Positions 6,817 to 15,553 of a DNA stretch of 64,000 nt are shown piece by piece. Position 1 is the first letter of the stretch, and every line of letters starts with the position of its first letter. A program made the translations under genes and the position numbers. Origin of the DNA: an uncultured Pseudomonadota bacterium (GTDB lineage Bacteria > Myxococcota_A > UBA9160 > PR03); NCBI GenBank assembly GCA_900696485.1, contig CAADGG010000086.1, positions 1 to 64,000 of the forward strand, written 5' to 3'. The notes below the pieces were generated by a model. The model did no database searches. It saw only the letters and a program-made list of their open reading frames with translations, and was not told where the DNA came from.

Positions 6817-8967
6817 TCATCGGCGCGTGCCGGTGTTCTCGTCGTCGCGCGCCGTTGCCACTGCCTCGCCATGTTCGTCCGGGTCGAGCTCGACGCCGTC
6901 GATCGCTGCGGGACGAAGGTCGAGTCGGCGCAGGAGCTGGGCGTTGAGCGCGACCACGATGGTGGACACGCTCATGAGGACTGCCGCGAGGGCGGGCGGC
7001 ATGGTGATGCCGGCCCACTGGAGGGCGCCCGCCGCGATGGGAATCGCGAGCACGTTGTAGCCAGCGGCCCACACCAGGTTCTCGCTCGACTTGCGATAGA
7101 CGGCCTCGGAGAGGTGGATGATGGACATCACGCTGCGCGGGTCGTCGCTGACGAGGATGAGCCCCGCCGACTCGATGGCCACATCTGTGCCCGCACCGAT
7201 GGCGATGCCCACGTCGGCCCGGGCGAGGGCGGGGGCGTCGTTGACGCCGTCACCGACCATCGCGACGCGCAGACCCCGGTCCTGGAGCTCGGCGACCTTG
7301 GCGGCCTTGTCCTCGGGGAGGACCTCGGAGAAGACCTCGTCGATGCCGAGGTCGGCTGCCACCGCGTCGGCGACCTGGTGGGCATCGCCGGTGATCATCA
7401 CGACCTTGCGCCCCGCCGCGTGGAGCTGGTCGATGGCCTGGCGGGCTTCGGGGCGAACCTCGTCTTCGACCGCCAGCGCGCCGAGGATGCCCTCGCTGGA
7501 GGCGAGGTAGAGCACCGACGACCCGCGACCCTTCCACTCCTCGACGGCGGTGGAGATCGATGCGGGCACTGCGAGGCTCCGGTCGCGCAGCATCGCCGGG
7601 CCGCCGACGGCGTACACCATGTCGTCGATGCGCGCTTCGACGCCGCGGCCGGTGAGGGAGCGAAACTCGGTGGCTGTGGCGATGCCGTCACGATCGTGGG
7701 CGGCGCTGACGATGGCGCGGGCCAGCGGGTGTTCGCTGTCGGCCTCGACGCCGCCGGCCAGGCGGAGCATCTCGCTCTCGGTGACCCCCTCGGTGGCGGC
7801 CACGCCGACGACGACATGCTCGCCCTTGGTGAGGGTGCCGGTCTTGTCGAACAAGACGGTATCGATCTTGCGGCTGGTCTCGAGGGCGAGCCGGTCCTTG
7901 ATCAAGATGCCGTTGCGAGCCGCCAGGGCACTCGACAGCGATGTGGTCAGCGGGATGGCGAGCCCCAGTGCGTGGGGGCACGAGATCACCAGCACCGTCA
8001 CGACCCGCACGACGGCCTCGTCGCCTTCGCCGATCACGGTCCAGACGATGGCCGTGATGACGGCTGCGGCCACCGCCACATAGAACAGCAGCGCTGCGGC
8101 CCGATCGGCCAGGACCTGCGTGTGCGACCGTGACTCCTGGGCTTCGGTCACCAGCCGGCCGATCCCCGCCAGCGCCGTGTCGTCCCCGATTGCGGTGACC
8201 TCGACCCGCACCGCGGAGTCGGTCGACACCGAGCCCGCGACCACGGAATCGTCCGTCGACTTCGGAACAGGGCGCGATTCGCCGGTGATCATGGACTCAT
8301 CGAGCTCGGCAGCGCCCTCGATGATCCTGCCGTCGGCGGGGATCCGGCTCCCGGATCGCACGAGGACGACGTCGCCGACCCGCAACTCGTCGAGTCGGAC
8401 GGTCTCGACGGAACCGTCCGCGGCGATGCGTTCCGCTTCGTCCGGAAGCAGCTCGGCCAGGGCCGCCAGCGCATCCTGGGCCGCGCCGAGGGCCTTCATC
8501 TCCTGCCAGTGACCCAGCAGCATGATCGTGATCAGCGCGGCGAGCTCCCACCAGAAGTCCAGGCCGAACCAGCCGAGCGATGTCGCCATCGACGCCACGT
8601 AGGCGACGGTGATCGCCATGGCGATCAGCAGCATCATCCCGGGTTGACGCTGCTCGGCCTCTCGTACACCGCCGGCCAGGAACGGCCACCCGCCCCACAC
8701 GAACAAGAACGTCCCCAGCACCGGCCCGACCAGGCTCACCCCCGGGAAGTCGAGGTCGTAGCCGAACCAGCCCATGACCATCTGACTGGTCACCACCAAC
8801 GGGATCGTCAGCAGCAGACTCCACCAGAACCGCCGCCGGAACATCTCCACGCTGTGCCCGGCGTGCTTGCCATGACCCCCGTGCGTCCCACCGGACCCGT
8901 GCTCGTCGTGCTCGCCGCCCGCGTGGCCGTCCGGCTCCTGCCCGTCGTCTCGGAAGTTCTCTGCCAT
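6817..8967 (-). CDS. CopB-type heavy-metal (copper/silver) P1B-ATPase
   Basis: 716 residues from ATG 8967, chosen for GGAGGAGA 6 nt upstream; an upstream in-frame ATG at 8997 lacks this. The N-terminus (about residues 14-38) is histidine/glycine-rich with no CxxC metal-binding domain. The sixth helix carries CPH (330-332) in place of CPC, placing it in the P1B-3 (CopB) group, which exports copper or silver. Other motifs are TGES (228-231) in the actuator domain, the phosphorylation site DKTGT (374-378), SEHPL in the N-domain and GDGVNDAPALARADVGIA at the hinge. It acts in the inner membrane. The metallothionein at 6265-6408 is downstream on the same strand. Sequence flavour resembles actinobacterial homologues, which could mean transfer; that is an impression, not a measured result. 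Confidence 0.92.
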   Translation of the reverse strand: MAENFRDDGQEPDGHAGGEHDEHGSGGTHGGHGKHAGHSVEMFRRRFWWSLLLTIPLVVTSQMVMGWFGYDLDFPGVSLVGPVLGTFLFVWGGWPFLAGGVREAEQRQPGMMLLIAMAITVAYVASMATSLGWFGLDFWWELAALITIMLLGHWQEMKALGAAQDALAALAELLPDEAERIAADGSVETVRLDELRVGDVVLVRSGSRIPADGRIIEGAAELDESMITGESRPVPKSTDDSVVAGSVSTDSAVRVEVTAIGDDTALAGIGRLVTEAQESRSHTQVLADRAAALLFYVAVAAAVITAIVWTVIGEGDEAVVRVVTVLVISCPHALGLAIPLTTSLSSALAARNGILIKDRLALETSRKIDTVLFDKTGTLTKGEHVVVGVAATEGVTESEMLRLAGGVEADSEHPLARAIVSAAHDRDGIATATEFRSLTGRGVEARIDDMVYAVGGPAMLRDRSLAVPASISTAVEEWKGRGSSVLYLASSEGILGALAVEDEVRPEARQAIDQLHAAGRKVVMITGDAHQVADAVAADLGIDEVFSEVLPEDKAAKVAELQDRGLRVAMVGDGVNDAPALARADVGIAIGAGTDVAIESAGLILVSDDPRSVMSIIHLSEAVYRKSSENLVWAAGYNVLAIPIAAGALQWAGITMPPALAAVLMSVSTIVVALNAQLLRRLDLRPAAIDGVELDPDEHGEAVATARDDENTGTRR

Positions 8968-9175
8968 CGCAGTCTCCTCCGTCGAGATGGACCGCATCGA
9001 GGCACAGCACGCGGCCGACCGCTTCTCGTGGACTCAGACGCGAACCACGGCCATAGGGTACTCCGCAAGGCTGGCGCGACACCTGGTCGTCGCTTGGAGC
9101 CTGGCCGTGCTATTGCCGCCACTGGTCGATGGAGGTTTCGGTGCAGAAGCGCGCAGGACAAAGAGGCGGGCGAGC

Positions 9176-9500
9176 GAGGTCGAGCCGAGTGTCGCCGGGC
9201 CGAAGCGGCCACAGGATCGGGGCGTGCTGGCGGCCGTGGCGCAGTCGTTCCGGTCGGCGGCCGAAGGCGTGGCGGCACAGGTGAGTGAAAACGAGATCGC
9301 TCGGCTGGTCGCCGAAAGCGCCGGCGCGGCTCGGCGTGAAGGCCGTCATTGCCGAGAGCTACGAACGCATCCACCGCAGCAACCTCGTCTGTAGGGGGGT
9401 GCTACCATGGCAGTTCAAGGACGGCGAAGCGGCGCGATCGCTCGGCTTGACGGGCGATGGATCGTTCCCCTCAGCGACATCGCCTCAGCGACATCGCGGA
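9176..9500 (+). pseudogene. Aconitase (acnA) remnant with internal deletion and frameshift
   Basis: Two pieces of an AcnA-type aconitate hydratase lie about 80 bp apart in different frames. The first (about 9176-9250) reads EVEPSVAGPKRPQDRG, the strongly conserved mid-protein motif. The second (9330-about 9470) reads [20 protein letters not shown] then [20 protein letters not shown], from the C-terminal swivel domain. In an intact gene of about 890 codons these are roughly 1 kb apart, so most of the gene is gone. The rest of 8968-9782 holds no recognisable gene. Confidence 0.85.
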
Positions 9501-9782
9501 CGGTATCGAGCCGCGTCAAAATGACACAGTGTCGGCGAGCCGGCAGGAGGGGTCACGAGCTGCTGCCGTCGCCGTCGCGTTCGTCAGGTCGCCGGCAAGA
9601 GCGAGGCGGGGAAGGGGATGCATGACACGCGGGTCGCGCTAGCAACTCGGCGGCCCGCTGATCCTGCAGACCGTGATGGCGGTCGAGCTGGTGCTGCTGA
9701 TCGGCTGGCAGTTCGGCGGCGACCGTCTCTGTCAAACGAAGCCCGCAGCTCCTGCGCGGCTGACAACCTTCTGGAGGAATCC

Positions 9783-10931
9783 ATGCATTCACTCACCCAC
9801 GACTATCCCGCCGTGTTGCTGGCCGACCGCGAGGCGCCGTGCCTGTCGCTCTATCAGCCGACCCACCGGCAGCACCCCGACAACGTGCAGGACCCGATTC
9901 GCTTCCGCAACCTCGTCAAGCGGTTGGCCGCATCGCTGCGCGCGAAGTACCCGGCACGCGACATCCCGACGCTGCTGGGCCCGTTCGAGGCGCTCGCCGA
10001 AGATCACCACTTCTGGAATCACGCCGGCGACGGACTCGCCGTTCTGGGCGCGCCGGATTTCTTTCGGGTCTACCGGCTGCAGCGGCCGGTTGCCGAACTG
10101 GTGGTCGTCGCCGACAGCTTTCATACCAAGCCCCTGATGCGCATCGTACAATCGGCCGACCGCTACCAGATCCTCGGCTTGAACCGGCACGCGTTCAAGG
10201 TCTATCAGGGCAACCGCGACGCGCTCGATGAGCTGCCGCCGATCGCCGGCGTGCCGCAGACTGCCGTTGAAATGCTGGGAAAGGCACGCGACGACCGGGA
10301 GGGCGCTCACCGCACCCACGGACCGATGGGCGCCACTCGCGTAGCCCACCACGGCACCGACGTCTGGCAGGACCTCGAGGACCGCGACACCGAGCAGTTC
10401 TTCCGCGCCGTTGACGCGGCCGTATCGAAGCACCGTTCACAGCCGTCGGGGCAACGTCTGATCCTGGCGGCGCTGCCGCAGCACCATCATTTGTTTCGCA
10501 CCATCAGCGCGAATCCGTCGTTGATGGATGAAGCGATCAATGTCCATCCGGATGCGCTGTCACTGGACGCGCTGCGTGAACGCGCCTGGCAAGTCGTGCT
10601 GCCGCACTACCTGCAGCGACTGGCCGGGCTCGTCGAATCCTTCGGCACGGCCGTCTCGCACGGTCGCGGCGCCGACGACCTGCCCGGCATCGCCGAAGCG
10701 GCGCTCGCCGGGCGCGTGGAGACGCTCCTGATCGAGGCCGACCGACTGTTTCCCGGTCGCATCGACGCCAGCAGCGGCGAGATCACGACCGCTGATCTGG
10801 ACCACCCGGAAGTCGATGACGTGTTCGACGATCTGGGTGAAATCGTCCTGAAGAAACGTGGCGAAGTGATCGTCGTCCCCAGCGACCGCATGCCGACAAA
10901 CTCCGGCGCCGCTGCAATCTACCGGTTCTGA
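9783..10931 (+). CDS. Bacterial archaeo-eukaryotic release-factor-like protein (baeRF family 3-like)
   Basis: 382 residues from ATG 9783, with GGAGGA (9773-9778) upstream; the frame is open to 9618 but that extension is low-complexity. The N-terminus (LADREAPCLSLYQPTHR, then QDPIRFRNLVKRLAASL) is typical of the bacterial proteins related to eRF1/Pelota (PF18845-like). A central eRF1 domain-2/3-like region follows, with FFRAVDAAVSKH and ILAALPQHHHLFR, and the end has DDLGEIVLKKRGEVIVVPS and GAAAIYRF. The family is proposed to act in translation termination, ribosome rescue or stress; direct experiments are few. The next gene starts inside its stop codon (TGATG), so the two are translationally coupled. 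The family call is from memory of the motif pattern. Confidence 0.65.
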   Translation: MHSLTHDYPAVLLADREAPCLSLYQPTHRQHPDNVQDPIRFRNLVKRLAASLRAKYPARDIPTLLGPFEALAEDHHFWNHAGDGLAVLGAPDFFRVYRLQRPVAELVVVADSFHTKPLMRIVQSADRYQILGLNRHAFKVYQGNRDALDELPPIAGVPQTAVEMLGKARDDREGAHRTHGPMGATRVAHHGTDVWQDLEDRDTEQFFRAVDAAVSKHRSQPSGQRLILAALPQHHHLFRTISANPSLMDEAINVHPDALSLDALRERAWQVVLPHYLQRLAGLVESFGTAVSHGRGADDLPGIAEAALAGRVETLLIEADRLFPGRIDASSGEITTADLDHPEVDDVFDDLGEIVLKKRGEVIVVPSDRMPTNSGAAAIYRF

Positions 10932-12259
10932 TGACTGTTCTGATGACTGGGTTCGCCCGACTGCACGCAGTGCTCGTCGACGATGACCAATTGGTGCAGG
11001 TGTGCCGCGACCTGCCCGAATCCGCGTGCCGCGAGCAGCCGCACAACTACGGCGTGCACATCGTGTCGCTGAGCCTGACGAAAGTCGGTGAAGGCCTGGC
11101 CGATCCCAAGCTCGTGCTCGCCTGGTTGCTCGACGCCATCGGCACGCCGACCTGGGCGCTCGGCCTGCTGGTGCCGGTGCGCGAATCGCTGGCGATGCTG
11201 CCGCAGCTGGTGATCTCGGCACGCATTCGGCGACTCTCCATTCGCAAGACCGTCTATGTGTTCGGCTGTGTCGTCCAGGGCGCCGCGATCATCAGCTTCG
11301 GCCTGATGGGGTGGTTCGCACAGATGTTTTCCGGCGCCCTCGCCGGCATCGTCGCAGTCGCCCTGATCGCGATCTTCGCTCTCGGTCGCAGCCTGTGCTC
11401 GATCAGCCACAAGGACCTGCTCGGCAAGACTGTGGACCGGGGCCGGCGCGGCTCGGTCAGCGGCACGGCGGGCACCATCGCCGCCGCGGCGACGCTGCTG
11501 CTGGCGATCGGGTATTCATTTGGTTGGATTCCGCTCACGGTGCCGGTCGTCGCCGGCATGGTCGTGTTCGGCGGCATCTGTTGGCTGCTGGCCGCGTTCG
11601 TCTTCGGATTGCTTCGGGAAGAGCCCGGTGCGACGGCAGGCGGCATCGACGGTCTGGCCGCGGTCGTCGCGCAACTCGGCCTGCTACGCAGCGACCGACA
11701 TCTGCGCCGCCTCATCGTGACGCGCACATTGCTGCTGTCGACGGCGCTGGCGCCGCCGTTCTACATCGCACTCAGCGGGGATCGTGCAGCGAGCGGCCTC
11801 GGCACGCTGGGCCCTTTCATGGTCGCAGCGGCGGCCGCGAGTCTGGCCAGCACCTACGTCTGGGGGCGGTTCGCCGACCGATCGAGTCGTCTCGTACTGA
11901 TGCTCGCGGCGACGCTCGGCGCACTGGCGAACACGGTGGCTGCCTTCGTTGCACTGGCCATGCCGACCGTGCTGGAGGAAGCGTCATTGCTGCCGGCGCT
12001 GTTGTTCGTGCTCATGATCGCGCACCAGGGCGTGCGGCTCGGGCGTTCCGTGCACGTCGTCGACATGGCGGAACCCGACCACCGCGCAACGTACACCGCG
12101 CTCAGCAATTCGGTGGTCGGTCTGCTCCTGCTCGCCGGCGGCGCCTTCGGCGTCATCGCGCAGTGGTTCGGCATCGGCGCGGTGCTGGCGATCTTCGCGT
12201 CCATGGCAGCTCTGGCGATCCTCGCGGCGGCGGGTTTGGACGACGTTCAGGCCGCTTAG
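10931..12259 (+). CDS. MFS transporter
   Basis: 442 residues, start ATG overlapping the stop of the release-factor-like gene by one base. The first 45 or so residues are soluble and unusual (MTGFARLHAVLVDDDQLVQV); an in-frame later start before VSLSLTKVGEGL is conceivable. The rest has about 11-12 hydrophobic segments typical of the major facilitator superfamily, with the loop-2/3 basic motif ARIRRLSIRK and a central cytoplasmic loop around LREEPGATAGG. The substrate is unknown. Coupling to a baeRF-type gene is notable, because the pair may form one functional unit. Confidence 0.75.
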   Translation: MTVLMTGFARLHAVLVDDDQLVQVCRDLPESACREQPHNYGVHIVSLSLTKVGEGLADPKLVLAWLLDAIGTPTWALGLLVPVRESLAMLPQLVISARIRRLSIRKTVYVFGCVVQGAAIISFGLMGWFAQMFSGALAGIVAVALIAIFALGRSLCSISHKDLLGKTVDRGRRGSVSGTAGTIAAAATLLLAIGYSFGWIPLTVPVVAGMVVFGGICWLLAAFVFGLLREEPGATAGGIDGLAAVVAQLGLLRSDRHLRRLIVTRTLLLSTALAPPFYIALSGDRAASGLGTLGPFMVAAAAASLASTYVWGRFADRSSRLVLMLAATLGALANTVAAFVALAMPTVLEEASLLPALLFVLMIAHQGVRLGRSVHVVDMAEPDHRATYTALSNSVVGLLLLAGGAFGVIAQWFGIGAVLAIFASMAALAILAAAGLDDVQAA

Positions 12260-12523
12260 CCGATCTTTCTCGGCTCGCGACTGACGAACGGCGCACGTTG
12301 TCGATTCTGCTAGACCGAGTACTCGGACGTCTCCACTCCATGGCTGGACCTTCCTTGGAATCCTGGAGACCTCGGAGGGTAGGATCGAGCTGGCCAAAGG
12401 GACGTCCTGGCTCAGCAATGTGACACGCCGAAATTCAAGGACGAGGTCGTGCGCCGGTGCGCCGGTGCGCCGGCGCGCTGACATCGCTCCGCGCTGGCGT
12501 ATTCCAGGCGACGGAACTGACGA

Positions 12524-14089
12524 ATGGGGTACCTGGTCAGAATCTTGAAGTACGTCATCGTCTGCATTGTTGCGGTGCTCCTGATCCTTGTCGTGATCGG
12601 CTGGTGCAGCCGGTTACCTTCGCTGGACGGTCGCACCACTTCCTCGGCTCTACTGGATACCGCCGGTACGCGGCTCGGAAGATCCATCACACCGCTGGTT
12701 GAAGCGCATCCCGGGCTCTGCGGAATCTATCCGCTGGCGGATTCGCGCGAAGCCTTTGCCGCGCGTGCGCGCTTGGCCGAAGTCGCGGAGAGGACGCTGG
12801 ATGTTCAGTATTACATCTGGCAGAACGACATGACGGGCACACTGTTGTTCGAGGCTCTGCACGCGGCGGCGGATCGCGGCGTTCGTGTCCGCCTTCTCCT
12901 GGATGACAACACAACCCCGGGTCTCGACCCGATCCTGGCCGCGCTGGATTCGCACCCGAACATCGAAGTACGGCTCTTCAATCCGTTCGTGATTCGGAAA
13001 CCGCGGATCGGTTATTTGACCGATTTTGCGCGCGCAAACAGGCGCATGCACAACAAGTCGTTCACCGTCGACAATCAGGTGACCGTGATCGGCGGCCGGA
13101 ACATCGGCGACGAGTACTTTGGCGCGGCGGCGGAGGGTTCGCTGTTCGTCGATCTCGATGTCGTGGCGGTGGGACCGGTCGTGACGGAGGTGTCGAAAGA
13201 TTTCGATCGGTATTGGGCGTCTACTTCGTCTTACCCGCTCGATCGCATCGTCCATTCTGTGGAGCCAGCACGAATCGCGGAGCTCGCGAGAGCGGCGGCA
13301 CGCGTCGAACACGATCCGGCGGCGCTGGCCTACACCGCCGCCATTCGTGATTCTCCCTTCCTTCGTGCAGTGCTGGAGAGGCGACTCGACTTCGAATGGG
13401 CGGTCACGCAGATGATCAGTGATGATCCAGTCAAGGGCCTTGGGCGTGCTCCGTCGCAAGAGCTGTTTCATCACCAGTTGACGAGGATCATCGGCGATCC
13501 GGTTTCTGATCTGGAGCTGGTCGCCCCATATTTCGTTCCCGGGGAGACTGGCACCGACTCGTTCATCTCGATGGCCAGACGCGGCGTCAAGATCAAGATC
13601 CTGACCAACTCACTGCAAGCTTCCGATGTACCGGCGGTCTATTCCGGCTTTGCGAAACGCCGCAAGCCTCTCCTCGAAGCCGGCATCACCCTGTACGAAA
13701 TGCGGCGCTTATCGCCGGATGCCGGCGAGCGCGAACTCACCGGACCCTTCGGTAGCTCCGGATCCAGCCTGCACGCGAAGACGTTCTCGGTGGATCGCTC
13801 GCGCTTCTTCGTCGGCTCGTTCAATTTCGATCCGCGGTCGCGGAAGCTGAACACGGAACTCGGGTTCGTCATCGACAGTCCGGTGCTGGCCCAAAGGATC
13901 GAAGCCGCATTCCACGACAGCATTCCGGCGAACTCCTACGAGCTGCACCTGTCGAACACCGGACAGCTCTATTGGACCGAGCATCACGAGGACCAGGTGC
14001 TGCGGTATGACCGCGAACCGGGCGCGAGCTGGTGGTTGCGAGCTTCCGTTTGGTTCCTGTCGCTCTTGCCGATCGAGTGGCTCTTGTGA
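12524..14089 (+). CDS. Phospholipase D / cardiolipin synthase-like protein
   Basis: 521 residues with one N-terminal transmembrane anchor (YVIVCIVAVLLILVVIGW, about 10-27). There are two HKD motifs: HNKSFTVDNQVTVIGGRN (HxKx4D then GGxN) and LHAKTFSVDRSRFFVGSFNF (HxKx4D then GSxN). This is the full catalytic pair of the phospholipase D superfamily (PF13091). The layout matches the inner-membrane PLD proteins related to cardiolipin synthase C (YmdC) rather than secreted PLD toxins. It would transfer or hydrolyse phosphatidyl groups at the membrane face. The gene stands alone; 12260-12523 upstream has only repeated GCGCCGGT units. Confidence 0.88.
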   Translation: MGYLVRILKYVIVCIVAVLLILVVIGWCSRLPSLDGRTTSSALLDTAGTRLGRSITPLVEAHPGLCGIYPLADSREAFAARARLAEVAERTLDVQYYIWQNDMTGTLLFEALHAAADRGVRVRLLLDDNTTPGLDPILAALDSHPNIEVRLFNPFVIRKPRIGYLTDFARANRRMHNKSFTVDNQVTVIGGRNIGDEYFGAAAEGSLFVDLDVVAVGPVVTEVSKDFDRYWASTSSYPLDRIVHSVEPARIAELARAAARVEHDPAALAYTAAIRDSPFLRAVLERRLDFEWAVTQMISDDPVKGLGRAPSQELFHHQLTRIIGDPVSDLELVAPYFVPGETGTDSFISMARRGVKIKILTNSLQASDVPAVYSGFAKRRKPLLEAGITLYEMRRLSPDAGERELTGPFGSSGSSLHAKTFSVDRSRFFVGSFNFDPRSRKLNTELGFVIDSPVLAQRIEAAFHDSIPANSYELHLSNTGQLYWTEHHEDQVLRYDREPGASWWLRASVWFLSLLPIEWLL

Positions 14090-14090
14090 T

Positions 14091-14214
14091 TGCGGCACCG
14101 TCGCCGCTGCTCGGCCGGCTGCTGCACAAGAGCCACGTGCTCGACATCCGCGGCCGGAGCTACCGGCTGCGGGACCTCGATCGGACCGCGACGGCGAGCC
14201 GCAGCCCGGGGTGA
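14091..14214 (+). pseudogene. C-terminal remnant of IstB (IS21-family helper ATPase)
   Basis: A short frame directly after the PLD gene reads LLGRLLHKSHVLDIRGRSYR then LRDLDRT before a stop at 14212-14214. This is the typical end of IS21 IstB ATPases (LLDRLLHHSHVLTIRGDSYR-like). The Walker motifs and most of the gene are absent. It marks a past IS21 insertion to the left of the aromatic gene group. Confidence 0.7.
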
Positions 14215-14336
14215 AGCCTCGGTGATGCCGACCGTCGTCTCGGGAAACCTCGATGCGGCCGTGTCGAGGCTCGGAAGAGAACGGAGCCGAGCTCGTCAGT
14301 GGATCCCAGGCCGATCCTCGACGGCGCGCCCGGCGT

Positions 14337-15452
14337 TCAGCTGCCGATTCGCAGCACCGGCTTGATGACGGCGCCCGACTTGGAGTCGGCGAGGGCGCCT
14401 TCGATCTCCGTGAAGTCGTAGCTGCGGACGAGTTCGTCGAAGGGGAACCGCCCCTGCTCGAAGAGTTGGACGAGAGCCGGGATGAGCTGACCCGAGCGCC
14501 CGCCGCCGCCGAGGACTCCGATCACCCGCTTGCCCCACAGGGTCGTCAGATGGTCGAGGGAGAAGCGAGCGCCGGCAGGAGCCCCCCCGATCAACACCAG
14601 AGTGCCGAGCATCCCGACGCTGGTGGCGAGCGTCTCGATCACGGAGATGACTCCCGTGCAGTCGAAGGCGAAATCGACGGTGGAGCCGGTGATCTCGCGC
14701 ACGGCGACAGCGAGGTCGGTGCGCTTCGAGTTGACGACGTGGGTGGCGCCGAACTGCTGCGCGAGTTCGAGGCGGGAGTCGTGCACGTCGGCGGCGAGGA
14801 TCCGCGTCGCGCCCGTGCAGGTCGCCGCCGCGATCGCCGCCAGGCCGACCGCGCCGACACCGCACACCAGGATCGAGTCGCCCGGCCGGGGTCGCGCTTC
14901 GTTGAGTACCGCGCCGGCGCCCGTGGCGAGACCGCAGCCGAGCGGGCCGAGCAACTCGAGAGGGGCGTTCGTCTCGACGCGCACCAAGGCGTCGGCGGTC
15001 ACGATCGAATGGGTGGCAAAGGACGACTGGCCGAAGAAGTGGCCGTGGATCGGCCGTCCGTCCAGTCTCGAGTAGGCGGAGGTGCCGGCGAGGTCGCCCT
15101 TGAAGCGGTGCCCGGAGACCAACGCTTCGCCCGTACGCAGGCAGTAGCGCGGCTGCCCGTCGAGGCAGTTGCGGCACCCGCCGCAGGAGGGCCAGCCGAT
15201 GATCACCTTGTCGCCCACGTTGACCTGGCTGACTCCGGTGCCGAGCTCTTCGACGATTCCCGAGCCTTCGTGGCCGAGAATCGACGGGAAGGGCATCGGC
15301 ATGTCGCCTGCGCGGGTGATGGCGTCGGTGTGGCAGACGCCGGAGGCAACGATGCGCACGCGCACCTCGCCCCGGCCTGGAGGCGCGAGCTCGAGTTCCT
15401 GCATCAGAAACGGGCCGTCCTTCTCCTCGACGACCAGGGCCTGGATTCTCAT
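14337..15452 (-). CDS. Zinc-dependent aryl-alcohol (benzyl-alcohol type) dehydrogenase
   Basis: 371 residues from ATG 15452, with AGGAGG 5 nt upstream; an in-frame ATG at 15551 is not needed. It is a medium-chain dehydrogenase with GVCHTD and GHEGSG zinc-ligand segments, a structural zinc cluster (CGGCRNC then C), a third catalytic ligand in GPLGCGLATGAG, and the Rossmann motif LVCGVGAVGLAAI. The FFGQSSFATHSI segment is characteristic of the XylB/aryl-alcohol dehydrogenase branch. It likely oxidises benzylic or cinnamylic alcohols to aldehydes with NAD+. It follows pchF on the same strand about 100 bp away, so it could act on 4-hydroxybenzyl alcohol (or coniferyl alcohol) made by PchCF. Substrate is inferred from context. 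Confidence 0.85.
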   Translation of the reverse strand: MRIQALVVEEKDGPFLMQELELAPPGRGEVRVRIVASGVCHTDAITRAGDMPMPFPSILGHEGSGIVEELGTGVSQVNVGDKVIIGWPSCGGCRNCLDGQPRYCLRTGEALVSGHRFKGDLAGTSAYSRLDGRPIHGHFFGQSSFATHSIVTADALVRVETNAPLELLGPLGCGLATGAGAVLNEARPRPGDSILVCGVGAVGLAAIAAATCTGATRILAADVHDSRLELAQQFGATHVVNSKRTDLAVAVREITGSTVDFAFDCTGVISVIETLATSVGMLGTLVLIGGAPAGARFSLDHLTTLWGKRVIGVLGGGGRSGQLIPALVQLFEQGRFPFDELVRSYDFTEIEGALADSKSGAVIKPVLRIGS

Positions 15453-15553
15453 CGGCGCCTCCTGGGCTCTCGGCTCTTCCCTTCCGAGCATGGATCGTGA
15501 GTGCCGACAAAGGGCGAGCCTGGTGGCCGCCCTCTTTTCAACGCACCGCACGC

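Noticed and set aside
9641-9780. Possible membrane peptide GGPLILQTVMAVELVLLIGWQF
   Set aside because: Preceded by a stop and without a start; family not recognised, likely chance or an unidentifiable remnant.
12419-12483. Possible IS3-like transposase start (PKFKDEVVRRC)
   Set aside because: Only about ten residues match, next to GCGCCGGT repeats; too little to call.
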